Assembly (NCBI GenBank): GCA_033791585.1
Contig: JASJGK010000037.1
Coordinates: 1-20,671, forward strand
Length of the DNA: 20,671 nucleotides
Direction: 5' to 3'
Source of the DNA: JASJGK01 sp033791585
GTDB lineage: Bacteria; SAR324; XYD2-FULL-50-16
Below are positions 7,423 to 15,935 of the stretch, piece after piece. Below the pieces are notes generated by a model. The model was not told the origin of the DNA, made no database searches, and saw nothing but the letters and a program-made list of their open reading frames with translations. Made by a program: the position numbers and the translations under genes. Position 1 is the first letter of the stretch, and every line of letters begins with the position of its first letter.

Positions 7423-8995
7423 AGTTTTAATTTTAAGCCTCGCCTTTGGTCTATTCGTGGGCCCCATGGCGCAAGCAATGAATCTGACTGCTGTTTACTA
7501 TGCCAGTTGCAAGCGTGAGTTGGGTGCAGTGGTGGATGTGGATAGTGAAAAGGTCACCTTACTTACCCTTGAGGGGAAATTTGTAAGCCTTTCTCGTTTT
7601 GAAATATTATACCTAGCCTATTACCCAGTGGGCAAGCTGCCCTTGAGCCAGATCCACCCCGTAAAAGAAACACCAGCAACCAGTATTATTACAACCTATG
7701 GCCGTACCACAGCGGAGTTGGTGACAGGTTGGCCCATTGATTTTAGTGAAGACCAGATCTCTTTCTTAACCTTAAGCGGTGAAAACCAAGTGATTGATAA
7801 GTCTGCCATTTGGGATTTAGAAAAACTGGAAGAGGAAAGAGTTCATAAAATTACTAGCAAACCACCTCAAAAACTCAACCTCATCCACCCCTACCCCTTT
7901 GCCTATTGTAAAGCTGACTCCACAGGGGCAGAAATTGCACCGCAGCAAATATTAGGTGATCCTTTTTTGATAAAAAAGGAGTTGGATCGACTTGAAGAAA
8001 ACTTCAAAGAAGTAAAAGGCTACTATCGTGATAAGGGCTTTTACGCTGTGCCCCAACTTTACAGCAATAAAAACAGCCTTGGCCTTTGGGCCACCATGGG
8101 CAACAGATACGGATCAAGCAGCAGTAGATCAAATAACTTTGCCCCTGTGTTTATTTCTGAGCTAACAGAAGGCCCCTTTAGCTTCCAACGAATTTTGGTC
8201 ACAGGGGCGGGAAGGATGGGTTACAGCCTGCATGCAGAGCCACAAAATCAGTTTTATTACTCCATGAAAGCCGATTATGTACATTTTTCTGTCATGTACG
8301 ATGTAGATCGGCTTATGCTTGGCGAAGAACGCTACAAGTGGCAATCAGAAGACTTAGGTAACTATGATGATCGCATCAACGAGTTGCAACACATTGCAGG
8401 TGGATTTGATTTTGGTTCCTGGGCTTTTGAGTTTGGCTGGGCGCCAGTACAATATGCGGTGCAAGTGGAAGAAACTTTTTTTCGCAGCAGGGTAGATTTA
8501 AACAGAAACTTGATTAAGTACCAAAATCAAAATATGAAGGTGGAATTTTACTACGGTCATTTTGTCGATGGTAAAGCCTCAGATATTGTTATTACTGATA
8601 GCGATAGCCCAGAACAGGTGGCTGAAAAGGAGCGTTTATTGGCGGAGCTTGCTGCTCAGGCTGATTATTTGGGCCAAATGCGCTTTTACCGTTTAAATCT
8701 TCACCTCTGGCCTGAGCATTTTCTAACACCGCAAATAAACCTAATCTACAGAAGTTTGAGTTTAGAGCGCCAGGCAGACACCCGCTTTCCTGAAGCCCCT
8801 GACCCAGAGATTCGCTATTTGGGCCAAAACACGATTGTGTCTGTATCCTTAGACTATCATTTTGCCGATGACGTTTCTCTTAAAGGGTTTAGTACTTTGG
8901 AGCGGTCGCAAAAACAGTGGGGCGAAACCAGCTTGACTCAGAGTGAAACTTCTCTTTATTACAAGTTAGGCACTCGAATTTCTTTGAGTTTTTAA
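7406..8995 (+). CDS. Outer-membrane beta-barrel candidate B (paralogue of previous gene)
   Basis: I choose the TTG at 7406, which overlaps the end of the previous gene by 17 nt. It yields a compact signal peptide (MNFSFKVLILSLAFGLFVG then MAQA, cleavage after residue 24), and GGGAAG lies just upstream as ribosome-binding site. The longer open frame from 7289 would bury the signal peptide inside 39 extra residues. The product is 529 residues. It shares with the previous protein LLTLEGKF, TGW before an acidic Phe-rich segment, ILGD, FYAVPQLY and a following LGL, plus one Cys in YASCKREL and one in FAYCKADS at equivalent places. Neither mature protein has other Cys, so a conserved disulfide is likely. 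The C-terminal half is strand-like and ends in RISLSF, as in beta-barrels. The overlap implies coupled translation. Specific function unknown. Confidence 0.8.
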   Translation: MNFSFKVLILSLAFGLFVGPMAQAMNLTAVYYASCKRELGAVVDVDSEKVTLLTLEGKFVSLSRFEILYLAYYPVGKLPLSQIHPVKETPATSIITTYGRTTAELVTGWPIDFSEDQISFLTLSGENQVIDKSAIWDLEKLEEERVHKITSKPPQKLNLIHPYPFAYCKADSTGAEIAPQQILGDPFLIKKELDRLEENFKEVKGYYRDKGFYAVPQLYSNKNSLGLWATMGNRYGSSSSRSNNFAPVFISELTEGPFSFQRILVTGAGRMGYSLHAEPQNQFYYSMKADYVHFSVMYDVDRLMLGEERYKWQSEDLGNYDDRINELQHIAGGFDFGSWAFEFGWAPVQYAVQVEETFFRSRVDLNRNLIKYQNQNMKVEFYYGHFVDGKASDIVITDSDSPEQVAEKERLLAELAAQADYLGQMRFYRLNLHLWPEHFLTPQINLIYRSLSLERQADTRFPEAPDPEIRYLGQNTIVSVSLDYHFADDVSLKGFSTLERSQKQWGETSLTQSETSLYYKLGTRISLSF

Positions 8996-9012
8996 AGGAG
9001 GGTCTGCCCTTT
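8994..9012 (+). terminator. Weak hairpin at end of outer-membrane gene pair
   Basis: AAAGG/CCTTT flanks can pair with one bulged A and a further G-C pair, giving a small hairpin that begins within the stop codon and is followed only by GTT. It could help end transcription between the convergent genes but is not a classic intrinsic terminator. Confidence 0.25.
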
Positions 9013-9106
9013 GTTAAAAATTCACAAACTAAAATTCGGGACAAATATCGGATTTATCGCTAGTTTTTCTTTGTTCAATGTTTAGCAAAAAAAGCAACAG
9101 GGTCTT

Positions 9107-10549
9107 TTAATTTCCTGACATGAGGCCCGAGCTGTTGGATATCGTTACCAATTGCCCACCTACAGCGTCTTCAGAGCTATCTACAGTACTCCCACCAAAA
9201 GTCGACCCATCACTGGCTTCAAAGTAAGACCCTGCACCAAGGGGATAGCCATCAATAGTATCATAGCCAATTGCGTAGATCGTAAAGTTCCCACCAGAAT
9301 GGGCATAACCCCCAAGTCCGCTACCCCTTTTTGTCGTTTTTAAAAGGTACTGCGTTGTCGATTTGCTGGGCATTTGCGAACTGTAAAGTTGGTCGCAAGA
9401 GCCAAGAGTTTGAATGTAATACCGACCTGAAGAATCCACCGCAGCGGGAACAGGTAAAACAGAGTCACTCGTGCCCGTCCCACAATAGCTATAAGTGGTT
9501 TGGTGAGTCCCGCTCGAACTGTAGGTAGCATTAAAGGTCTCGCCTAGGGTGAAATCTGTATCATTCATAGTCTCTGAGGCCCCAACCTGGCCCAAAATAT
9601 TGATGTAACTGTATCCATCTACATCGTAAAAAACATTGACTTGGGTTTCATCGCCACTTGTTCCAAACTGTTCCCCCCCTGTAAGGCTGCCGCTAGATTT
9701 TCTAATTTTAACGTAAACAGCATCTGTACCCCCTTCATTGGTACCTCTAAAATCACCACTTGTATAACCTGCAACAATCAAAAAACCATCGGTTGTCATA
9801 ACACCAGCTGTTGCTATGTCCGCTGCTGACGAGCCACCTTGGTAGGTCCAATCGAGAGATAAATCACTAGAGTATTTTTTTACAAAAAAGTCTTCACTTC
9901 CTTCGTTACTGCTTTCTAAAGTCCCTGAAGTTTGGCCAACAGCGTAGATATTACCATTTGAATCTTCCAGCAAGGCTTTAATATCTTCATCTCCGCCATC
10001 AGAGCTGTCAATTTCCACTTGAGTAACTAAGGAAGCAGCACAATCGCTCGATGAGGAAGGGTTATTAAACTGCGCCAAAATAGCTACTCTATCTGAACCG
10101 TTGGAATAGGAATAACCGATGTAGATATAATCGTCGTTTACCACCAGAGAATTGCCATAGGTTGCATCACTATAGCTGGAGCCTGTTTGGATCTCGCAAA
10201 CTACATTTCCATCTAGGTCTAATTTGACAAAAATAATGTCATCTAATGAGGAGTCCGTATCCCCTGTGGCAGTAGAACCATCAACAATATCAAATAAGTC
10301 TCCTGAGGTATGGCCTAAAAAGTAATAGTTACCAGATGAATCTCGTTTAACAGCGGTGAGTCTATCTGTGCCTGCACCTCCGTTATAATAGGTCAACACA
10401 GAGGTTTTGTCTGTGGGGGTTTTTTCTGTCTTCGATGTGGAATCGACTGACGCTTCATCAATGGTTTGGGTTTCATAAGGAGATTCATCCACAGAAACGC
10501 AACCTACCAATAAAAAACTAGCTGCAATTAAGGTTATAAGTTTCTTCAT
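9107..10549 (-). CDS. SBBP-type beta-propeller lipoprotein
   Basis: I start at ATG 10549 rather than an ATG 12 nt upstream, because this ATG overlaps the previous gene's stop (TGATG) and has GGAG six bases before it. The 480-residue product has a lipoprotein signal: MKKLITLIAASFLLVGC, with lipobox LVGC and C17 as the lipidated Cys. An acidic and Ser/Thr-rich linker follows. From about residue 50, repeats of the form D-x-GN-x-Y-x-x-G-x-T-SG ... GG-x-D-x-x-x-K recur, for example GNYYFLGHTSGD, GNIYAVGQTSGT and FLIVAGYTSGDF. These are typical of the seven-bladed-propeller SBBP family. It is probably anchored to the outer membrane as a binding or scaffold protein; the ligand is unknown. It is last in the six-gene envelope operon and convergent with the outer-membrane gene pair. 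Low-complexity acidic and Ser composition is marked. Confidence 0.85.
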   Translation of the reverse strand: MKKLITLIAASFLLVGCVSVDESPYETQTIDEASVDSTSKTEKTPTDKTSVLTYYNGGAGTDRLTAVKRDSSGNYYFLGHTSGDLFDIVDGSTATGDTDSSLDDIIFVKLDLDGNVVCEIQTGSSYSDATYGNSLVVNDDYIYIGYSYSNGSDRVAILAQFNNPSSSSDCAASLVTQVEIDSSDGGDEDIKALLEDSNGNIYAVGQTSGTLESSNEGSEDFFVKKYSSDLSLDWTYQGGSSAADIATAGVMTTDGFLIVAGYTSGDFRGTNEGGTDAVYVKIRKSSGSLTGGEQFGTSGDETQVNVFYDVDGYSYINILGQVGASETMNDTDFTLGETFNATYSSSGTHQTTYSYCGTGTSDSVLPVPAAVDSSGRYYIQTLGSCDQLYSSQMPSKSTTQYLLKTTKRGSGLGGYAHSGGNFTIYAIGYDTIDGYPLGAGSYFEASDGSTFGGSTVDSSEDAVGGQLVTISNSSGLMSGN

Positions 10550-10559
10550 CAGAAGCTCC
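10547..10559 (-). promoter_or_regulatory. Stop-start overlap with ribosome-binding site (translational coupling)
   Basis: Read on the minus strand, GGAG (10559-10556) is followed after six bases by TGATG, in which the TGA ends the PEGA gene and the ATG begins the lipoprotein gene. This sets the lipoprotein start and implies its translation is coupled to that of the PEGA protein. Confidence 0.8.
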
Positions 10560-12135
10560 ACTTCAGGCTAAGTTCAGGGTTGCCAGCAAAATTTACAGGC
10601 ATGATTTGAACCTCTGGGCTATAGGGGTTTTGTACGGCAAAAACGCTGGAAGGTCGCATAAAAATCTGACGGTAAGCTTCAATAGAAATTAAAACCCCTG
10701 AGGTTATATTAGTAAGGGTCACTTTATTTCGCTCTCTAGCCATATCCTCTTGGGCGCTTTCATAAGAAGCGGCATAGGATGCCTTTTGTCTTGTATTGGT
10801 TTCAGCAGCATAAAGATCTGCATAGTTACCAGCCTCCACAGATTTTTCTTCATAACGAGTTTTTGCCGCCACCCCAGTTGCATAGCTCCCTATCACCCCA
10901 CCAACCAAAACAAAATCCCAAATGGGCTTAAGGCCACCTGAATCTTTTTGGGCGTAGGTCTTTACTCGTGTAGGCTGTTGGCGACTTCTTTTTTTATAAT
11001 CGCCCTCGGCCAGGGTTAAACTTTTAGTTCGTTTTGGCTGGACGGTTATAAGCTTTGTATTTGAAGAGACATTCTTAGATTCAACGTAAATTTCTACGGT
11101 TTTATCAGAGGGGATAATAAAAGACTTTATTGCTTTACTATCCATGTTTCCAACCACTTTTCCATCAACAAACACATCCCCTTCTCGTAATGATGTGGGT
11201 ACCTTTAGTAAAACCTTACCAGGGATTGACCCCATACTAAAGGAAAGGGTCCCCATTTCTTCTGTATTGATTTCAATCTCTTCTTTCAGTTCTACCAAGT
11301 TTGCTTTTACAAGCCTAATTGTATGCTTTCCAAAGGTTGGCCGCCAACTGTAAGGGGTTTTTGCAAGCTTTTTTTGCCCGTCCAGTAAGGGTTTACCATC
11401 AAAAAAGATCTGCGCCCCAGTAGGGTCACTGGTTAAGGTTAATTTGGCCCGCATCTTAGGCAGTTGGATCAATGGGGGCTTAAGTTCTTGCCCTTTTTTT
11501 ACATTAAAAACCGTTGTATAGTCGCTATAGCCTTCACTCACAATGGTAACATCGATGGGTTCACCAGAGGTTACATTGGTTTCTAAAGGAGTATTGCCAA
11601 TGGAATTTCCATTGATAAAAACTTGCGCCCCGCTAGGGCTGGACTTTAAAAATAATTTGCCTTGCCCCTCTTTGAGAGCGGACCCTGAACCTGTAATCAT
11701 TTGAGATAGAATCTTACGGGCTTTGGTAATATCACAATTTACGCAAGGTTGATTTTTCAAAGAAGCCTGACCGAAGTCATCTACTCTTTTTGTGGTGATA
11801 TCCCAGTACTTACCGTCGACAATAATTTTAAATTGATAAGAAAAGGCAACGCCTAGGACACTATTAATTTTTTTAATACAGGCATCTTCAGTACAGTTGT
11901 CAGAAGGTAAAGAGTCCCTTGCAGCTTCAATGGCAGTGGCAACTTCCTGCTTTGTTTTTAATCGGTATTGGCCTGCAACCTGCCCCTCAACGTGGCTTTG
12001 TAAAATCGCCTTTCTAGAGCTGTTATCATAGTTAATAAACTCTATTGGGTAAACAACAGCCGTTTGGGCGTAGATGTTGGCCAACAAGGGTACGCTTAGA
12101 AATAAACAAACGATAAAAGCTAAGAACCCTTTCAT
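10549..12135 (-). CDS. Exported PEGA-domain protein with CsgG/TolB-N-like N-terminal domain
   Basis: The product is 528 residues. A signal peptide (hydrophobic core 3-19, cleavage near IYA-Q at 23/24) precedes a domain at about 25-145 with NCTEDACIKKINSVLGVAF and a DGKYWDIT ... RVDDFG pattern. This resembles the CsgG/TolB-N-like domain that often precedes PEGA repeats. PEGA repeat 1 is at about 159-215 (SSPSGAQVFINGNSIGNTP), PEGA 2 at about 229-290 (SDPTGAQIFFDGKPL), and a diverged third at about 306-352 (REGDVFVDGKVVGN). A basic linker leads to two hydrophobic segments (about 406-424 and 473-489) separated by a charged helix, and the chain ends in LKWSF. PEGA modules usually bind partners at the cell envelope. 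The ATG at 12135 has AAGG six to seven bases upstream. It lies 104 nt after the YfaP-like gene and overlaps the next gene by one base. Confidence 0.87.
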   Translation of the reverse strand: MKGFLAFIVCLFLSVPLLANIYAQTAVVYPIEFINYDNSSRKAILQSHVEGQVAGQYRLKTKQEVATAIEAARDSLPSDNCTEDACIKKINSVLGVAFSYQFKIIVDGKYWDITTKRVDDFGQASLKNQPCVNCDITKARKILSQMITGSGSALKEGQGKLFLKSSPSGAQVFINGNSIGNTPLETNVTSGEPIDVTIVSEGYSDYTTVFNVKKGQELKPPLIQLPKMRAKLTLTSDPTGAQIFFDGKPLLDGQKKLAKTPYSWRPTFGKHTIRLVKANLVELKEEIEINTEEMGTLSFSMGSIPGKVLLKVPTSLREGDVFVDGKVVGNMDSKAIKSFIIPSDKTVEIYVESKNVSSNTKLITVQPKRTKSLTLAEGDYKKRSRQQPTRVKTYAQKDSGGLKPIWDFVLVGGVIGSYATGVAAKTRYEEKSVEAGNYADLYAAETNTRQKASYAASYESAQEDMARERNKVTLTNITSGVLISIEAYRQIFMRPSSVFAVQNPYSPEVQIMPVNFAGNPELSLKWSF

Positions 12136-12239
12136 AACACCTTACTGGACTTTAGTTGATTGGTTTTTTTAAAACTGGTTTTATAATTAAACTGCATCTT
12201 TTTAGAATTTTGCACAAACTTACTAAGACCAAAGGCGAT

Positions 12240-13052
12240 TTAGTTAGGATAAATCATGTTCTTAAATTTGGTTTCATAATGAATTTTTTTATTGCTGATG
12301 GTTAAGACTTCAGCATAACGCTTTTTTGAGGGAACCAGATGGATAACCTTATCTAATTTTCCATTGGCATAGACACTCACATAGACCTCATCATTTAAAC
12401 TGGGGCTACCTGAATAATTATGAATAGTTAATCTGTAATTCTCGCTCCTTTGGATTTTATAAAGAGTAATGGTCTCGGGGCCTGTCCCTCTTTTTTCATC
12501 ACGGTCAAGTTTGCCAAAATTCGCGATACTGCGCTTATTTCTATAGGATATATGGAACCGACTGCTTTGTAAGTGTAAATCCAAATCGTTAGGCTTTTTG
12601 CCCCACTGCAACACAAAGCGAACTGAATCAACGGGAATGTTTTTGGTCACTAAAAATCTCTTTTGTTTTAGGCTGCCCAAAACCACATCCACCGATTGGA
12701 TAAAGGTCATATACTCTTTCTTTTGGATCTTGATCATATCTTTTTTATCTGTAAGATCGCCAATCACCTCTGCGGGGAATTGGATTTCACCCAATTCATT
12801 GGTGATAAAGGTCTTGCCAAATAACTCGACAGAAGCATTGTCAACAGGGCTACAAGACACCGCATCTCGCACCGACACCACCATCTTGTTTTCCATTTCA
12901 GAAAACATATCCACTTCACCCTTTTCGGCAGAACTCCAGCAACCAGCCTGGGCTGTGGTTGTAACCCCTATTAAAATACTGGCTAGAATTAGATTTTTTG
13001 CAATTTGGTTGGCCTGTGTCAAAGTTGGCCAATTAAAAGATGTAGATTTCAT
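12240..13052 (-). CDS. Secreted YfaP/DUF2135-like protein with N-terminal Ig-like domain
   Basis: The product is 270 residues. A long signal peptide ends at about residue 36 (TTTAQA before GCW). Residues 57-135 look like a carboxypeptidase-regulatory, Ig-like fold (VSVRDAVSCSPVDNASVELFG ... TNELGEIQF). Residues 142-235 carry the pattern VRFVLQWGKKPNDLDLHLQS, then YRNK, LDRDEKRGTGPETITL and YRLTIHNYSGS. This matches the YfaP/DUF2135 family (W-x(4-5)-DLDLH, LD-x-D-x(3)-G-x-GPE). The acidic residues suggest metal binding in that family; this is inference. Cys at 38, 67 and 69 could form disulfides. The ATG at 13052 lies 5 nt after the protease stop, with GGAAGG/GGTAAGAG as ribosome-binding site. 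The close spacing ties it to the protease gene. Role in the envelope unknown. Confidence 0.85.
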   Translation of the reverse strand: MKSTSFNWPTLTQANQIAKNLILASILIGVTTTAQAGCWSSAEKGEVDMFSEMENKMVVSVRDAVSCSPVDNASVELFGKTFITNELGEIQFPAEVIGDLTDKKDMIKIQKKEYMTFIQSVDVVLGSLKQKRFLVTKNIPVDSVRFVLQWGKKPNDLDLHLQSSRFHISYRNKRSIANFGKLDRDEKRGTGPETITLYKIQRSENYRLTIHNYSGSPSLNDEVYVSVYANGKLDKVIHLVPSKKRYAEVLTISNKKIHYETKFKNMIYPN

Positions 13053-13057
13053 AACTC

Positions 13058-14104
13058 TTACCTTCCCTGTTGTTGGTATTTTTCAAATTCTGATTGTTCA
13101 GTTGCTCCAAAATCCCCAAAGGCTTTTTCTTCTTCTGCGGCAAAGCGCTCAAAGGCAGTTGGTTTGTATACTTTTCCCGATTTTTCTAAGGTCTTAAACC
13201 TTTCTACTGGTCTGACGTTAGCTACTGGTAATGGTCGTTCTTGGGTTTTGCTAGAAGAAACCTCAAGGGTTGCCTTTGCCAACTTGTCGGCAGTTGGCTT
13301 TTGCGCCCTTGCCTTTTCAATTTCTCGTACACTGGGCTTGGATGCCAGTCGGTCGCCTGGAAGTTCGCTATCGCCAGGCAAGCGGCCTAAAATAGTTTTA
13401 ATCCACCCTGTGGCTGTCGTTGCCATTACAGCAAAATTTAAACCCGTTAGAGCCAAACCGCCTGCATTTTTCCTGATAATAAAGGTGTTGATGCCAATGA
13501 TATTCCCCGCACCATCAAGCAAAGGCCCCCCTGAGTTCCCAGGGTTCAAAGAGGTTTCTGTCTGGAACACCCCCCAACCTTGCACATCGCCATAATCTCT
13601 AAAACTTGCGCTTAGCCTACCTGTAGTCAAACTCCACAAAGCCCCACCACCGGGGTGACCAATGGCAATGGTAGGTTCGCCGATGCCAACATTTTTTAAG
13701 TCACTTAAAGGCAAGGCCGTTAAGTTATCTGGGGGGTCAATCATCTGCAAAATAGCTAGATCATACTTAGGATTGGTAGCGATTACCTTCACTTGGTAAC
13801 CCTGTTTCAGGTCTTTTTTATTGTTTCCTGTCATCTTGGCAGGCTTTAAAAAAACAAACTGTTGGTCCCAGAGTTTTCCTTTGTTGGAAACAACATGGGT
13901 GTTTGTAAGAATCAACCCTGATTTCTCAATGATAGAGCCTGTACCCGTTGAGCCAACCTTTCCATCTGTGCCATAGACCATCACCACACCAAGTGAGGCC
14001 TTTTGGTAGACTTCTTTGTAATTGATTTCTGCCGCCATCAAATCAGTGGCTAAAAAAAAGCCCAAAAAGATGACGAGAAAAATTTGTAAGGGGTTGCGAT
14101 TCAT
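13058..14104 (-). CDS. Exported Deg/trypsin-like serine protease without PDZ domain
   Basis: I start at ATG 14104, giving 348 residues. A TTG at 14176 extends the frame but would put 24 unlike residues before the signal peptide. Residues 1-25 are a signal peptide (core LQIFLVIFLGFFLA, cleavage near LMAA-E). The catalytic triad of the HtrA/S1C type is complete: H70 in LTNTHVV, D115 in YDLAIL and S191 in NPGNSGGPL. The usual PDZ domains are absent. After the protease core (about 30-240) comes a roughly 110-residue charged, Pro/Ser/Lys-rich tail that looks disordered and ends in QQQGR. It probably cleaves or monitors proteins in the periplasm. It sits between the LPP20 lipoprotein (90 nt gap) and the YfaP-like gene (5 nt gap). 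Substrate unknown; the tail may be a regulatory or docking segment. Confidence 0.9.
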   Translation of the reverse strand: MNRNPLQIFLVIFLGFFLATDLMAAEINYKEVYQKASLGVVMVYGTDGKVGSTGTGSIIEKSGLILTNTHVVSNKGKLWDQQFVFLKPAKMTGNNKKDLKQGYQVKVIATNPKYDLAILQMIDPPDNLTALPLSDLKNVGIGEPTIAIGHPGGGALWSLTTGRLSASFRDYGDVQGWGVFQTETSLNPGNSGGPLLDGAGNIIGINTFIIRKNAGGLALTGLNFAVMATTATGWIKTILGRLPGDSELPGDRLASKPSVREIEKARAQKPTADKLAKATLEVSSSKTQERPLPVANVRPVERFKTLEKSGKVYKPTAFERFAAEEEKAFGDFGATEQSEFEKYQQQGR

Positions 14105-14194
14105 GGGATTACACCAGCTGAAATTTGAAATATTAAAACAAAAAATAGACGCTCGACCCCGCTTAAATAAGCTCAAACAGGGCCAATTGGATTC

Positions 14195-14770
14195 TTATTT
14201 TTTTGTTAGTTCTTTTGCCAACTCACTTTGAGAACGGGCAGCCTTAAACTCTTGGTATAAAACTTCTTGGTCTTTAGGGTCCACTTTAGCACCACTGGAC
14301 TTTAAAATATCTTCAAAGAATTTCTGTTGCTTAGAAAGTGTAACCATCACACAAAGTTTCTTTTTATCATCGATGATAATGGGTTTTACTTTCACGGCTT
14401 TCGTGCCACGTAAATAGGCCTGAGACACTTGTTTAGAAGCGGCAGTAAAGGTTCCACCAACAGCAACTTTACCAGCGGTTTTCACTTTTTCTTGGTAGGT
14501 TTTATCCAAAGCTGAAGCCTTAATGCCAATCTGGCGAACGATCTCGGTTCTTGCTAAAGCAGTGGCTTCGGCTCTATCTACAGAAAAGTCACCCGACCAA
14601 TTTACACATTCAGTAGCGGCAATACCATCTTCCACAGTGGGCACTAAAACCCAGTCAGGGAGGTCCATATCCCCAAAACCACCTTGGTCTGTTGCGACCT
14701 TATCGCTAGAGCATGAAGCTAAGGCGACAAAGGTCATTAAGATAAGTACTAATTTTAATAATCGATTCAT
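14195..14770 (-). CDS. LPP20-family lipoprotein
   Basis: I start at ATG 14770, which has GAGG six bases upstream. A start at 14818 would overlap the previous gene and bury the signal. The product is 191 residues. MNRLLKLVLILMTFVALASC gives a lipobox LASC with C20 lipidated. The LPP20 pattern follows: PDWV at 38-41, then a conserved A-x(3)-A ... R-x-EIVRQIG helix at about 67-82, a long helix, and a strand segment VKVKPIIIDD ... CVMVTLS at about 126-146. The C-terminal 40 residues are a charged helix. LPP20-like lipoproteins are outer-membrane anchored; relatives such as FlgP take part in sheathed-flagellum or envelope assembly. Its neighbour upstream carries three copies of the same kind of module, so the two probably interact. 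Exact function unknown. Confidence 0.86.
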   Translation of the reverse strand: MNRLLKLVLILMTFVALASCSSDKVATDQGGFGDMDLPDWVLVPTVEDGIAATECVNWSGDFSVDRAEATALARTEIVRQIGIKASALDKTYQEKVKTAGKVAVGGTFTAASKQVSQAYLRGTKAVKVKPIIIDDKKKLCVMVTLSKQQKFFEDILKSSGAKVDPKDQEVLYQEFKAARSQSELAKELTKK

Positions 14771-14798
14771 TTTATCCTCATAGTTAAATCTAGTTAAT

Positions 14799-15935
14799 TT
14801 ATGGGCTGTGTTCCACAACCCATGCGTTTACACGACGCTTCCCTTGGCCTAGGTCTTCAAAGTAAAGCCCCATTACATCGGCTTTAAGTTCCAAACTAGC
14901 GCTGTTTTTCAGGTCACGGTAAAAAAAACTCCCATTCGAGCTTTGGTTTTCCCTTTTTCTATTTTGTTTTAGGGTCATACTACTGGTAATTTCTAATTTT
15001 TTAGAAAGGGCCAAGTTCCCCACAGCCTTTTCGATGGCCAATTTTATTTGGTCTGATAAATTACCTGAACTAACCTTGTCAGCAGAGCCAACTGCCCCAA
15101 GGTGCCCCTTAAAATTTGGGTTTACCATCCAAATCTCTGGCAACAGAGTTGGCTTAGGTTTTAGTTCTTCGGTGGTCACCCTTAAAAAGAGTTCCGACCC
15201 TTTTGAGCAGGTATCAGTCACCAAAAATCTTATAGATTTTGCGCCGCCTGCCTGCTTTTTCTTAATACTTCTGTCACGAAAGCGAAACTTATAAGCGCCC
15301 AGGCTATTAATTCTAGTGGAAAATTCTTCTTCCACATCGACCTGAACCCCATAAAGATAATCGGCTTGGGCCACAGTGTTGGTCACAGCCCTTTTAAACT
15401 GAGCAGTTTTACTTGTTGCCCTTCCGCTGATCCCTAAAAAGCCAGCTTTATCCTGGGTCATGGGGTTACATAACCAGCTTGGTTTGCATGACTTTGGCTG
15501 GCAAGCCCTTGAACAGGTGGCCTCTGGCTCTCCCAAACTTAGGTCTTTGTCTCCATGGATAAGATATACGTAAATAATTCCTTTTTTACTTACCTCACCT
15601 ACAAATTTAAATTGATGAGTCCCCATCTTAAAAATACTATTGCCTGCCTTTAAGTCTTTTTCTATCTGCTTAGCATCAAAGTTTTTATCTAGTTTTACAT
15701 CAAAATAAGTCGCCAGTTTAGCCAAAGCGTTTAAGATAGCAGCAAACTTGCCCCCTCCGCCATTTGCATTTGCATCACGAGCAACACCAATCACACCTAC
15801 TGTATCCCCCCTTACTGGTTGGTACATCCAACAGGGCAGGTCCGTTTCTAATAGGCCTTGCGCCCTTACTAAGTTTGGGGCCTGAAGATTAAAAAAAAAG
15901 GCCAATATTAAAATGCTGGTAAAAATAAATTTCAT
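14799..15935 (-). CDS. Exported protein of three LPP20-like modules
   Basis: The product is 378 residues. A signal peptide ends near LVRA-Q (25/26); there is no lipobox Cys. Three related modules follow, each opening with P-x-W-x-x-x-P and a G-x-G/S strand, then an Ala-rich helix and a closing strand: PCWMYQP ... GVIGVARD (34-130), PSWLCNP ... GFLGISGRA (152-257) and PEIWMVNP ... GAVGSAD (266-375). The first linker is Cys-rich (C141, C145, C150, C156). This module type is that of LPP20-like lipoproteins, one of which is encoded directly downstream (28 nt gap). It is the first gene of the six-gene operon and faces the protease-sigma-anti-sigma operon. Repeated modules suggest a scaffold or oligomerising envelope protein. 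No strong Shine-Dalgarno precedes the ATG at 15935. Function unknown. Confidence 0.8.
   Translation of the reverse strand: MKFIFTSILILAFFFNLQAPNLVRAQGLLETDLPCWMYQPVRGDTVGVIGVARDANANGGGGKFAAILNALAKLATYFDVKLDKNFDAKQIEKDLKAGNSIFKMGTHQFKFVGEVSKKGIIYVYLIHGDKDLSLGEPEATCSRACQPKSCKPSWLCNPMTQDKAGFLGISGRATSKTAQFKRAVTNTVAQADYLYGVQVDVEEEFSTRINSLGAYKFRFRDRSIKKKQAGGAKSIRFLVTDTCSKGSELFLRVTTEELKPKPTLLPEIWMVNPNFKGHLGAVGSADKVSSGNLSDQIKLAIEKAVGNLALSKKLEITSSMTLKQNRKRENQSSNGSFFYRDLKNSASLELKADVMGLYFEDLGQGKRRVNAWVVEHSP

Noticed and set aside
13005..13595. Long plus-strand frames opposite the protease and YfaP-like genes
   Set aside because: They are antisense shadows: the minus-strand genes have catalytic motifs, signal peptides and ribosome-binding sites, while these frames have none.
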